Origin: Lentisphaeria bacterium
GTDB lineage: Bacteria > Verrucomicrobiota > Lentisphaeria > Oligosphaerales > Oligosphaeraceae
DNA length: 9,251 nt
Direction: 5' to 3'
Assembly (NCBI GenBank): GCA_016303095.1
Contig: JAEDMH010000093.1
Coordinates: 1 to 9,251, forward strand
In this document: piece by piece, positions 1 through 5,257 of the stretch
Layout: every line of letters begins with the position of its first letter
Numbering within the stretch: the stretch's first letter is position 1
Notes under the pieces: generated by a model
Database searches by the model: none
Told to the model about the DNA's origin: nothing
Seen by the model: the letters and a program-made list of their open reading frames with translations, nothing else
Position numbers and translations under genes: made by a program

Positions 1-104
1 TTTTCACCGTCTGGCTATCCTTCCTTTCCTTTCGGCGTCGGGGGCCAGGTTTCGTTCTTGGGGCGTGGCTTTCAGGGAAAAAACTGGGCTTTTCCCAGGG
101 AGGC

Positions 105-131
105 GAGGTTGCAATCCTCCTTCGGAGAATT
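105..131 (+). other. Two mutually exclusive short hairpins
   Basis: GAGG (105-108) can pair with CCTC (116-119) around a 7-nt loop. Alternatively AATCCTCC (113-120) can pair with GGAGAATT (124-131) around the loop TTC, with one mismatch in 8 pairs. Both use the same CCTC bases, so only one can form at a time. Neither is followed by a T-run, so this is not an intrinsic terminator. It could be an operator-like or RNA-leader structure, or chance in GC-rich DNA. The pairings are seen directly; any function is a guess. Confidence 0.2.
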
Positions 132-157
132 ACGCTAACCCCTGATATCGAAGTCCC

Positions 158-173
158 TGGCGTAAAATGCGCT
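158..173 (+). promoter_or_regulatory. Weak promoter candidate for lgt-rluD
   Basis: TAAAAT at 163-168 matches 5 of 6 bases of a sigma-70 -10 box, but no good -35 box lies 16-18 bp upstream. The same bases contain TGGC (158-161) and GC (171-172) with the GG-N10-GC spacing of sigma-54 promoters, although the TT before GC and the AC after TGGC are missing. Either reading is weak. The main argument is position, about 50 bp before the first gene of the lgt-rluD unit. Confidence 0.13.
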
Positions 174-220
174 GAGAGAATTGTTTCCCTCTTGTTTTTG
201 CTCTTTTCTCCCCTTTTGGC

Positions 221-1072
221 ATGGTCTCCCTTCCCTCCCCCGTCATCTTCTCCCTGGGGCATTTCCAGCTGCGCTGGTACGGGTTCTTTGCCGTGCTGGC
301 CATGTTGACGGGCTACGGCGTGATGGCGATGCGTCGGAAGCGCTACGGTTTTCGATGGGAGGACTTGTCCCTTCTTTTGAACGCCAGCGTCATTTTTGGG
401 GTGATTGGGGCGCGGCTGGAGTTTGTCCGCCGGTTTTGGGGCGAACTGTTCGCCCCGGATCTCCTGGGGGTTTTTCGGGTTTGGGAGGGAGGCCTTGTCT
501 TCCAGGGGGGCTTTGTGGTGGCGGCCGTGGCCATTTTCTTTCTCTGCCGCAGGAAGAAATGGTCTGTGGGGCGTGTGGGGGACTTGATGGCCCCCGCCCT
601 GCCCGCCGCCCACGCCGTAGCCCGTCTGGGCTGCCTCTTCAACGGCTGCTGCTTTGGCAAACCCTGGAGCCACTGGGGCGCCGTGCTGTACCCCGCCCGG
701 GGCAACGACGTCCTGAATTGCCAGATTCAGCAGGGACTCCTCCTGCCCCAGGGAGAAGCGGCCCTCTCCCCCTTGCCTGTCCTCCCCGTCCAAGCCTTGG
801 AAACCCTATGGTGTCTTCTGGTGGCGGGAGTTCTTCTGCTGGCCGAGAGGCGGGGCGTAGCCAAGGGACGACTCTTCTTCCTCTATCTCCTGGGATACTC
901 CCTGGGACGCTTCCTGCTGGAGTTTCTCCGGGGCGACTACCACCACGCAGGACTCCTCACCCCCGCCCAGTGGACCACCGCCCTGGTGATTCTCCCCGCC
1001 ACCTTGGCCGCCTTCCTCTGGACAAAGTCCCGCGAACCCTCCCCCCGCCACCAGGAGAAACCAAGACCGTGA
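221..1072 (+). CDS. lgt: Prolipoprotein diacylglyceryl transferase (Lgt)
   Basis: Lgt is an inner-membrane enzyme that transfers diacylglyceryl from phosphatidylglycerol to the lipobox cysteine of prolipoproteins, the first step of lipoprotein maturation. The 283-aa length fits the family, and several hydrophobic segments are visible. Family landmarks are LRWYGFF near the N-terminus (about residue 17), VWEGGLVFQGG (87-97), the signature ARLGCLFNGCCFG (134-146) with conserved Arg135, Asn141 and Gly142, and LGRFLLEFLRGD near the C-terminus (Arg230, Arg237). The position of the HGG histidine, reported essential in E. coli Lgt (His103), is Gln95. The cysteine-rich NGCCFG signature belongs to a sub-branch seen outside Proteobacteria. 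ATG 221 follows a T/C-rich tract with no Shine-Dalgarno sequence and places the first hydrophobic segment correctly. The stop overlaps the next start by 4 bp (GTGA), so the two genes are probably translationally coupled. Family assignment is secure; activity with Gln95 is inferred. Confidence 0.93.
   Translation: MVSLPSPVIFSLGHFQLRWYGFFAVLAMLTGYGVMAMRRKRYGFRWEDLSLLLNASVIFGVIGARLEFVRRFWGELFAPDLLGVFRVWEGGLVFQGGFVVAAVAIFFLCRRKKWSVGRVGDLMAPALPAAHAVARLGCLFNGCCFGKPWSHWGAVLYPARGNDVLNCQIQQGLLLPQGEAALSPLPVLPVQALETLWCLLVAGVLLLAERRGVAKGRLFFLYLLGYSLGRFLLEFLRGDYHHAGLLTPAQWTTALVILPATLAAFLWTKSREPSPRHQEKPRP
1053..1057 (+). promoter_or_regulatory. Probable ribosome binding site of rluD
   Basis: AGGAG lies inside the last codons of lgt, 11 nt before the GTG at 1069. 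The spacing is slightly long but usable. It supports GTG 1069 as the rluD start, which also gives the 4-bp GTGA overlap with the lgt stop. Confidence 0.45.
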
Positions 1073-2037
1073 CCGCCCTCCCCCAGACCACCCTGGACAT
1101 TGACGCCGCCACCGCCGGAATGCGCTTGGATCTCCTCCTGGTTTCCCGCCATCCGGAACGTTCCCGCACCGCCATTCAGCGGGCCCTGGCCGCGGGTTGC
1201 GCCACCGTGAACGGGGAGCCGGGCAAAGCGGGCCTCCGCCTAGAGGAGGGAGATCGCCTGGTCTACGCCCTTCCCCCGGAGGAGACGACCTCTCCCCTTC
1301 CCCTCCTTCCCCGGGAGCTTCCCTTGGAGATTCTCCACGAGGACGAGGCCCTGCTGGTGGTGAACAAGCCGGCGGGGCTGGTGGTGCATCCCGGCGCAGG
1401 GGAGGAGGGGGAGACCCTGGTTTCCGCCCTCCTTCACCGGGAACCGGACACCTTTGCCTCTGTCGGAGAGGACGCCATGCGCCCGGGAATTGTCCATCGA
1501 CTGGACAAGGACACCTCGGGGGTGCTGGTGGTGGCCCGAACCCAGCCCGCCTGGGAAGCCCTGAAGCGCAGCTTTCTGGAGCGTCAGGTGGACAAGCTCT
1601 ACCTGGCCTTCGCCCGCGGAGGATTCCGGGAGAATTTCGCCGCCATTGAGGCTCCGGTGGGGCGGGATCCCCGGCACCGTCAGCGGATGGCGGTCCTGCC
1701 CCAGGGCGGGCGGAGCGCCCTCACCAAATACCGGGTTTTGGGCGAGCTCCACGGGGTTGCCCTGTTGCAGGTGCGATTGTACACCGGGCGCACCCATCAG
1801 ATTCGGGTGCATCTTTCCCACGTGGGCCATCCCGTCTTCGGGGATGCCCTGTATGGAGGGGACCAGAAGCATCCCCCTCTGTCCGCCCCCCGTCAGATGC
1901 TCCACGCCTGGAAGGTGGCCCTGCCCCATCCCCTCACCGGAGAACGGATGATCTTCACCGCCCCGCCCCCGGAGGATTTCCAGCGGAATCTGTCCCTGTT
2001 CGCCCAGCAATACAACCTGGAGGGACTGGCACAATAA
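1069..2037 (+). CDS. rluD: RluD-type 23S rRNA pseudouridine synthase
   Basis: This cytoplasmic RluA/RluD-family enzyme converts uridines of large-subunit rRNA to pseudouridine; E. coli RluD modifies helix 69. The predicted product is 322 aa, normal for RluD. An N-terminal S4 RNA-binding domain spans about residues 19-70 (GMRLDLLL, then TVNGEPGKAGLRLEEGD). The catalytic domain follows from about residue 85, with LLVVNKPAGLVVHPG and the active-site motif HRLDKDTSG at 143-151, where Asp146 is the catalytic aspartate. TGRTHQIRVHLSHVGHPVFGD is the conserved later motif. The same frame is open back to position 181, but there it crosses lgt out of frame. GTG 1069 was chosen because the 18 residues before the S4 core match the RluD N-terminal strand, an AGGAG precedes it, and it overlaps the lgt stop. 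RluD itself is likely, but RluC-like or another RluA-family target cannot be excluded from sequence alone. Confidence 0.9.
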   Translation: MTALPQTTLDIDAATAGMRLDLLLVSRHPERSRTAIQRALAAGCATVNGEPGKAGLRLEEGDRLVYALPPEETTSPLPLLPRELPLEILHEDEALLVVNKPAGLVVHPGAGEEGETLVSALLHREPDTFASVGEDAMRPGIVHRLDKDTSGVLVVARTQPAWEALKRSFLERQVDKLYLAFARGGFRENFAAIEAPVGRDPRHRQRMAVLPQGGRSALTKYRVLGELHGVALLQVRLYTGRTHQIRVHLSHVGHPVFGDALYGGDQKHPPLSAPRQMLHAWKVALPHPLTGERMIFTAPPPEDFQRNLSLFAQQYNLEGLAQ

Positions 2038-2109
2038 AGCCTTCCTTCCGCCGTTTCTTCCCCGGGTTCTGTCTCCGCCCCATTCTCTCGTCTTCCTCTT
2101 TTCCCTCCC
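2038..2109 (+). promoter_or_regulatory. Pyrimidine-rich spacer and leader before the T2SS block
   Basis: These 72 bp between rluD and the gspL-like gene are overwhelmingly C and T. No hairpin followed by a T-run is visible, and there is no convincing -35/-10 pair. It ends in CCTCTTTTCCCTCCC (2095-2109) directly against the ATG, with no Shine-Dalgarno sequence. It resembles the leaders before the gspC-like and gspE genes. Whether it holds a promoter for the secretion genes or simply joins them to lgt-rluD cannot be decided from sequence. Confidence 0.5.
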
Positions 2110-3522
2110 ATGCGTTCCCCCTACACCCGCAACTCCGCCATTGCCGTCACCTGGTCCACGGCCTCCTGCCATGCCGTGCGGATCTCCGCCGAGGGCCATA
2201 GGGCCCGGGTGGTGCAAGGCTGGCGGGGGATTTTGGGAAAAGATGGCGCCTCTCTGGCGGAGCTGGTGTTGCGGGGGGTGCGGGAAGTAGGGGCGGACGA
2301 GCAGTGCTATTTGGTGGCGGGAGGCAATGGCCAGGGCTGGGGCATGGCCGACCTGGAGATGCCCCCTCTCAAGGAGGAGGAATTGCGCAACGCCTTGACC
2401 TTCGAGCTACGGAAGCAGACCCCCCTGCCGCCGGAAAAGCTGCGCTGGGGATACCGGGTGTTGCCCCGGATCTCCGGCAAAGCCACCCGGAGAATCCGCC
2501 TCTACTACGTGCGCACGGAGAATTGGAACAGCTGGCTGAAGGCCATGGACGGATTGCACCATGCGGACGCCCTCCTGCCCGCTCCCGTGGCCCTGGATCC
2601 CCTCCTGGCCGGACATAACTTCCTCCTCCCCGAGGAGGAGAACGCCGCCCCCCGCTATGCCTACCAGGATTCCCCCGCCGGACGGGTGGTTCATCCCCTC
2701 CCCCAGGAACAACACCCTGCCCTGGAGGAAATCCTCCCCCCCTCCTTCTGCCAAACCCAGGCTTTGGAAAAATATCCGGCGGAAGAACGCCCCGCCTTCG
2801 CCTCCGCCATCCTCCTGGGACTCTACGGCATGACCGAAGCCCTGGGCAACGACCACGCCACCCGCATCCCTTTGCCAGAGCGCTTCCAGGCTCGGCGCCA
2901 TGTGGGCCTCAAAGTCCTGGCCGCCTGCCTCTGCGTGGTTCTCCTGGCACTCTTCGCCTACGTGACCTCCGGAACTCTCTCCGGCCATGCACGACAGCTC
3001 CGACAGCTGGACGACGCCATTCGGGCAACCGCCGCGGAGCTGGAGGCCCTCCAGGGGCAAAGCGACCCCAAGGAGGCGGAACGCACCAATCTTCTGAAGC
3101 AGGAACTCCTGGACAACGTCCCCACGGGACCGGACTTTCCCACCGTCCTGCTGGCCGTCTCCCAAATCGTTCCCGAGAGTCATTGGAGTGCCGATGCCTT
3201 CGAGTGGCGCAGCGGGAAGGTCAATTTCCGCCTCCAGGGTTCCCAGAAGCTGGAAGGATTGGCGGGGAAGCTGGAGGAGTCCCCCTATCTTGGGGATGTG
3301 ACGGAGCGCCTCAGCACCATGGTGGGGGGCTCCTACAGCCAGCGTTTTGAGTTGACGGCCCGGTATGACACGCCCTTGGAGGCGCAGATTCGGAAGAACC
3401 GGGAGGAGGAGCGTCTTCAGCGGGAGCAGGAGCGTCTTCGGAAGGAGCAGGAGGCTCGTCAAGCCGACGTGGGCGAGGGGGAAGGCGCGGAGGATTGGGA
3501 GCCCATGGAGGAGGAGGAGTAG
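2110..3522 (+). CDS. GspL-like T2SS platform protein (PilM-PilN-like fusion)
   Basis: Likely a bitopic inner-membrane protein that recruits the GspE ATPase to the T2SS platform. Residues 1-263 resemble a degenerate PilM/GspL actin-like domain. The clearest match is LEMPPLKEEELRNALTFELR (from residue 82), like the PilM segment ending in a P-x-P turn; the N-terminal strand has lost the glycines and acids of the nucleotide-binding loop. IPLPER (253-258) resembles the INLLPWR start of PilN. One membrane helix follows (about 267-289), then a coiled coil (about 289-337) and a periplasmic ferredoxin-like region (about 340-425). The C-terminus is unusual: two heptads (ERLQREQ, ERLRKEQ) and an acidic end, EEEE. 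ATG 2110 is the only start between the upstream stop and the conserved region; it follows a C/T tract. The gap to the next gene is 2 nt. The GspL/PilMN family is well supported by architecture and neighbours; pairwise identity appears low. Confidence 0.78.
   Translation: MRSPYTRNSAIAVTWSTASCHAVRISAEGHRARVVQGWRGILGKDGASLAELVLRGVREVGADEQCYLVAGGNGQGWGMADLEMPPLKEEELRNALTFELRKQTPLPPEKLRWGYRVLPRISGKATRRIRLYYVRTENWNSWLKAMDGLHHADALLPAPVALDPLLAGHNFLLPEEENAAPRYAYQDSPAGRVVHPLPQEQHPALEEILPPSFCQTQALEKYPAEERPAFASAILLGLYGMTEALGNDHATRIPLPERFQARRHVGLKVLAACLCVVLLALFAYVTSGTLSGHARQLRQLDDAIRATAAELEALQGQSDPKEAERTNLLKQELLDNVPTGPDFPTVLLAVSQIVPESHWSADAFEWRSGKVNFRLQGSQKLEGLAGKLEESPYLGDVTERLSTMVGGSYSQRFELTARYDTPLEAQIRKNREEERLQREQERLRKEQEARQADVGEGEGAEDWEPMEEEE
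3409..3450 (+). repeat. Tandem 21-bp repeat encoding two heptads
   Basis: Two adjacent 21-bp units (3409-3429 and 3430-3450) differ at 3 positions and encode ERLQREQ and ERLRKEQ, residues 434-447 of the GspL-like protein. They extend a charged helix before the acidic C-terminus. The near-identity of the DNA suggests a fairly recent in-frame duplication. Confidence 0.7.
3508..3519 (+). promoter_or_regulatory. Ribosome binding site of the gspM-like gene, inside gspL
   Basis: Four consecutive GAG codons, the acidic end of the GspL-like protein, form a strong Shine-Dalgarno-like sequence. The last AGGAG (3515-3519) ends 5 nt before ATG 3525, which is ideal spacing. This fixes the start at 3525 rather than at the in-frame ATG at 3495. 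It is the best Shine-Dalgarno sequence in the window. Confidence 0.65.
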
Positions 3523-3524
3523 CC

Positions 3525-4169
3525 ATGATGAAGCCCAAGACAAGACAGAATCTCCTGCTGGCCATCATGGTGGTGGTGTGCCTCCTGGTGGTGCGGCAGT
3601 ATCTTCCCGTCATCCAGTTGCCCACGGCGGGCCGGGTGGCGGCCCAGGAGCGGAAGCTGAAGTCCCTCCAGGGGGATTTGATGGTGGCCCGCAAGACCCA
3701 GGAGGAGCGTCAAGCCTCCCTGCATTCCCTCCGCACTTTGGCGGATCCCTACTGGATCCCCTCCGGCCCCGCCGCCAAGGTGGATCAGGAGATTTCCGCG
3801 GAGTTCAACCGCATCACCCGTCTGGCCCAGCTGTCCAACGCCACGGGAAGCCAGAAGGTGGATGTGAACAAGGAAAAGAACGGATCCTGCCTTCAGGAAG
3901 TGATTCTTTCCGTGGATATCAAGGGCGTGTCCATGCGGGATCTCTCCCGCTTCTTCAGCCTGATGCGCTCCACCCCCGCAGGCCGTAAATTCCGCTGGGA
4001 TTACTGCAAACTCCAGCCCGACAATCCCCGCACTCCCACCGCCGTCAATCTCAACGCCCGCTTCCGGGTGCTGGTGCTGAACAACGACGCCCTGGTCTTC
4101 CTGGGATTCCAGGAAAACAGCCCCGCCAAATCCGAGGCCTCCCCCAGGACCCCCAAAGCCAAAAACTGA
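3525..4169 (+). CDS. GspM/PilO-like T2SS platform protein
   Basis: Likely a small bitopic inner-membrane protein that pairs with the GspL-like product in the T2SS platform. The 214-aa chain has a short basic cytoplasmic start (MMKPKTRQ), one membrane helix (about residues 10-23), a periplasmic coiled coil (about 37-66) and an alpha/beta region (about 75-195) consistent with the ferredoxin-like fold of GspM and PilO. There is no catalytic motif, and sequence conservation in this family is always weak, so the call rests on size, topology and position directly after gspL. The start is ATG 3525, or possibly the adjacent ATG 3528; the GAG-rich binding site 5 nt upstream supports 3525. The 2-nt gap to gspL implies translational coupling and matched amounts of the two partners. 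It could equally be named PilO-like. Confidence 0.7.
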   Translation: MMKPKTRQNLLLAIMVVVCLLVVRQYLPVIQLPTAGRVAAQERKLKSLQGDLMVARKTQEERQASLHSLRTLADPYWIPSGPAAKVDQEISAEFNRITRLAQLSNATGSQKVDVNKEKNGSCLQEVILSVDIKGVSMRDLSRFFSLMRSTPAGRKFRWDYCKLQPDNPRTPTAVNLNARFRVLVLNNDALVFLGFQENSPAKSEASPRTPKAKN

Positions 4170-4187
4170 TTCGCCCCCTCTTCCCCC
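4170..4187 (+). promoter_or_regulatory. C/T leader before the gspC-like gene
   Basis: The 18-nt gap ends in CCCCCTCTTCCCCC (4174-4187), directly against ATG 4188, with no purine-rich binding site. The first 13 bases recur exactly before gspE (7565-7577). This suggests translation that does not use Shine-Dalgarno pairing. Confidence 0.5.
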
Positions 4188-5207
4188 ATGTCCGGACTCG
4201 CCTGGTTCATCCTTGATGGCTTCCTGGTCGTCGCCACTGTGGCGGGAGCCTGGAAGGCCATCACCTCCCAGCCCCCCCAGCCCCTGCCGGCCTCCCGCCT
4301 GGAAGCCGCCCCCCACGGGGAGAAGGCGGCCCGGGAGGCCAAGGTCGTTTCTCTCCTCCCCGCCCCTCCGGAGGAAGCTTTGCCCGCCAAGGCCTCCCTG
4401 GAGGAGTTGTGGCGCAAGACCCTTTTCCTGCCGGGGCGCCAGGAGAGCGAGCCCGAGGAGCAGGAGGCCCTGGCCCAAGGGGCCATTGCAGCGGCCATGG
4501 ACAAGAATTTCGAGTTCGAATTGGTGGGCATTGCCCAGATCACGCCCTTGGACAAGCCGCCTGTGCCGGTGGCCGTGCTTCGGGGGCGTCAATCGGGGGG
4601 AGCGAGCGGGGGGGGGCGGGCCAGCCGGAATGCCGGGAATCGCCGCGCCCCTGGCGGGCGGCAGGAAACCCAGGAGCCTCCCGTTCCCGCCGCCTTGCCC
4701 AAACCCACGAAGCTGCTCTTCCGGGAGGGAGAGCCCATCAATGACACCGGCTATCTGCTGAAGGCCATCTATCCTGAGAAGAAGATGGTGGAGGTGGTTC
4801 GGGGAAGCCAGACCATCCAGCTCCGCATCAACTACGCCGGCGCCGAGGCGACCCAGCGCCGGGAAGCCCTGGTGGAGGCCAATGCCAAGAAACGCCAGGA
4901 GCAGGAGCGCCAGAACTCCATCCGCCAGAAGCAGGCGGAAGAAGAGCGCAAGCAACAGGCCGAACAAAAGGAACGGGATGCTGCCAATCCCGGCCAGCCG
5001 CCTCCCCCGCCGGGAGAAAGCACCCAGGAGGCTCCCAGACCCGCCCAGCTCCCCGCCCCCACTCCCCTGCCCGCCAACAACGCTCCCCAGGATGAACGAG
5101 CCCAGCAGATCCGGCAGCAGGTGGAGCAAAACGCCCAGCAGCAAACACCTCAGAGCACCCCGCGGACGCCCCGACGCTCGGTACGCCCCGGCAACACCAA
5201 CCGCTAG
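4188..5207 (+). CDS. GspC/PilP-like T2SS inner-membrane protein
   Basis: Likely the bitopic protein that joins the T2SS platform to the N0 domain of the secretin. The 339-aa chain begins with a membrane helix (about residues 4-22), a linker, and SLEELWRKTLFLPG (70-83), resembling the short motif before the GspC homology region. The homology region is split: FEFELVGIAQI (108-118) begins the first half, and LLFREGEPINDTGYLLKAIY (from 176), continuing to about 215, carries the G-x-x-I-x-x-x-G pattern of GspC. Between them lies a Gly/Arg-rich insertion (about 132-170) whose codons include a run of nine G. No PDZ domain is seen. Instead there is a Gln/Glu/Lys/Arg-rich coiled coil (about 222-268) and a Pro/Gln-rich tail to 339; Pseudomonas XcpP also has a coiled coil in place of PDZ. 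A PilP identity is less likely because PilP is a lipoprotein and no lipobox is present. The function rests on position and the homology region. Confidence 0.68.
   Translation: MSGLAWFILDGFLVVATVAGAWKAITSQPPQPLPASRLEAAPHGEKAAREAKVVSLLPAPPEEALPAKASLEELWRKTLFLPGRQESEPEEQEALAQGAIAAAMDKNFEFELVGIAQITPLDKPPVPVAVLRGRQSGGASGGGRASRNAGNRRAPGGRQETQEPPVPAALPKPTKLLFREGEPINDTGYLLKAIYPEKKMVEVVRGSQTIQLRINYAGAEATQRREALVEANAKKRQEQERQNSIRQKQAEEERKQQAEQKERDAANPGQPPPPPGESTQEAPRPAQLPAPTPLPANNAPQDERAQQIRQQVEQNAQQQTPQSTPRTPRRSVRPGNTNR
4582..4620 (+). repeat. Cluster of G-runs inside the gspC-like gene
   Basis: Four runs of G (5 at 4582-4586, 6 at 4595-4600, 9 at 4608-4616, 3 at 4618-4620) lie within 39 nt of the coding strand, separated by 8, 7 and 1 nt. 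They encode Gly/Arg/Ser residues in the insertion of the GspC homology region. The pattern fits a candidate G-quadruplex in mRNA, and the nine-G run is a potential slippage site. As given, the frame is intact, because recognisable homology-region segments flank it in the same frame. Confidence 0.6.
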
Positions 5208-5257
5208 AGGCGCCTTCCCTCCCCTTTGACCGACAAGGCCCCCGCCCCACACACACC
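5208..5257 (+). promoter_or_regulatory. C-rich leader before gspD
   Basis: This 50-nt gap is C/T-rich in its first part and ends in CACACACC directly before ATG 5258. The only purine group, AAGG at 5234-5237, is about 20 nt from the start, too far for a normal Shine-Dalgarno sequence. No terminator hairpin is visible, so transcription probably continues from the gspC-like gene. Confidence 0.4.

Larger units (their letters stand above)
1..220. other. Non-coding 5' flank upstream of lgt
   Basis: No gene can be supported here. One + frame is open from the window edge to TAA at 136-138, but its translation resembles nothing I recognise and it has no start, so it is not called. The stretch holds overlapping short inverted repeats (105-131), a weak promoter candidate (158-173), and a T/C-rich tract (about 181-218) that runs up to the lgt ATG. 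It most likely contains the lgt promoter and leader. The end of any gene further upstream is not visible. Confidence 0.6.

Noticed and set aside
75..98. An intrinsic terminator on the minus strand (CTGGG/CCCAG stem followed by six T)
   Set aside because: The stem is only 5 bp and no minus-strand gene lies to its right that it could end, so it is probably chance.
104..127. A tRNA T-arm-like sequence (GAGG, TTGCAAT, CCTC)
   Set aside because: The loop lacks the TTC-R-A consensus, and no matching acceptor strand, anticodon arm or D arm is found upstream.
181..1068. An upstream extension of the rluD frame giving a 618-aa protein
   Set aside because: The extension runs out of frame through lgt, is Pro/Arg/Gly-rich and resembles no domain. 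The conserved RluD N-terminus begins just after GTG 1069.
2027..2041. TGGCAC at the end of rluD as a sigma-54 promoter for the secretion genes
   Set aside because: The downstream GC is one base too close (N9 instead of N10 after GG) and the TT of TTGC is missing.
1240..2217. A 325-codon minus-strand ORF opposite rluD and the start of the gspL-like gene
   Set aside because: It is in register with the + strand codons of both genes and has no plausible protein features.
3495..3524. An earlier in-frame ATG for the gspM-like gene
   Set aside because: It would add ten mostly Gly residues before the basic start and lies within the gspL-like gene without a binding site. ATG 3525 has an ideal GAG-rich site 5 nt upstream.
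2407..3543. A 378-codon minus-strand ORF opposite the gspL-like gene
   Set aside because: It is a codon-register shadow of the + strand gene, with Leu/Gly-rich translation and no motif.
3459..5252. A 597-codon minus-strand ORF opposite the gspM- and gspC-like genes
   Set aside because: It has the same cause: it follows the codon register of the + strand genes, has Gly/Leu/His-rich low-complexity translation and no motif.
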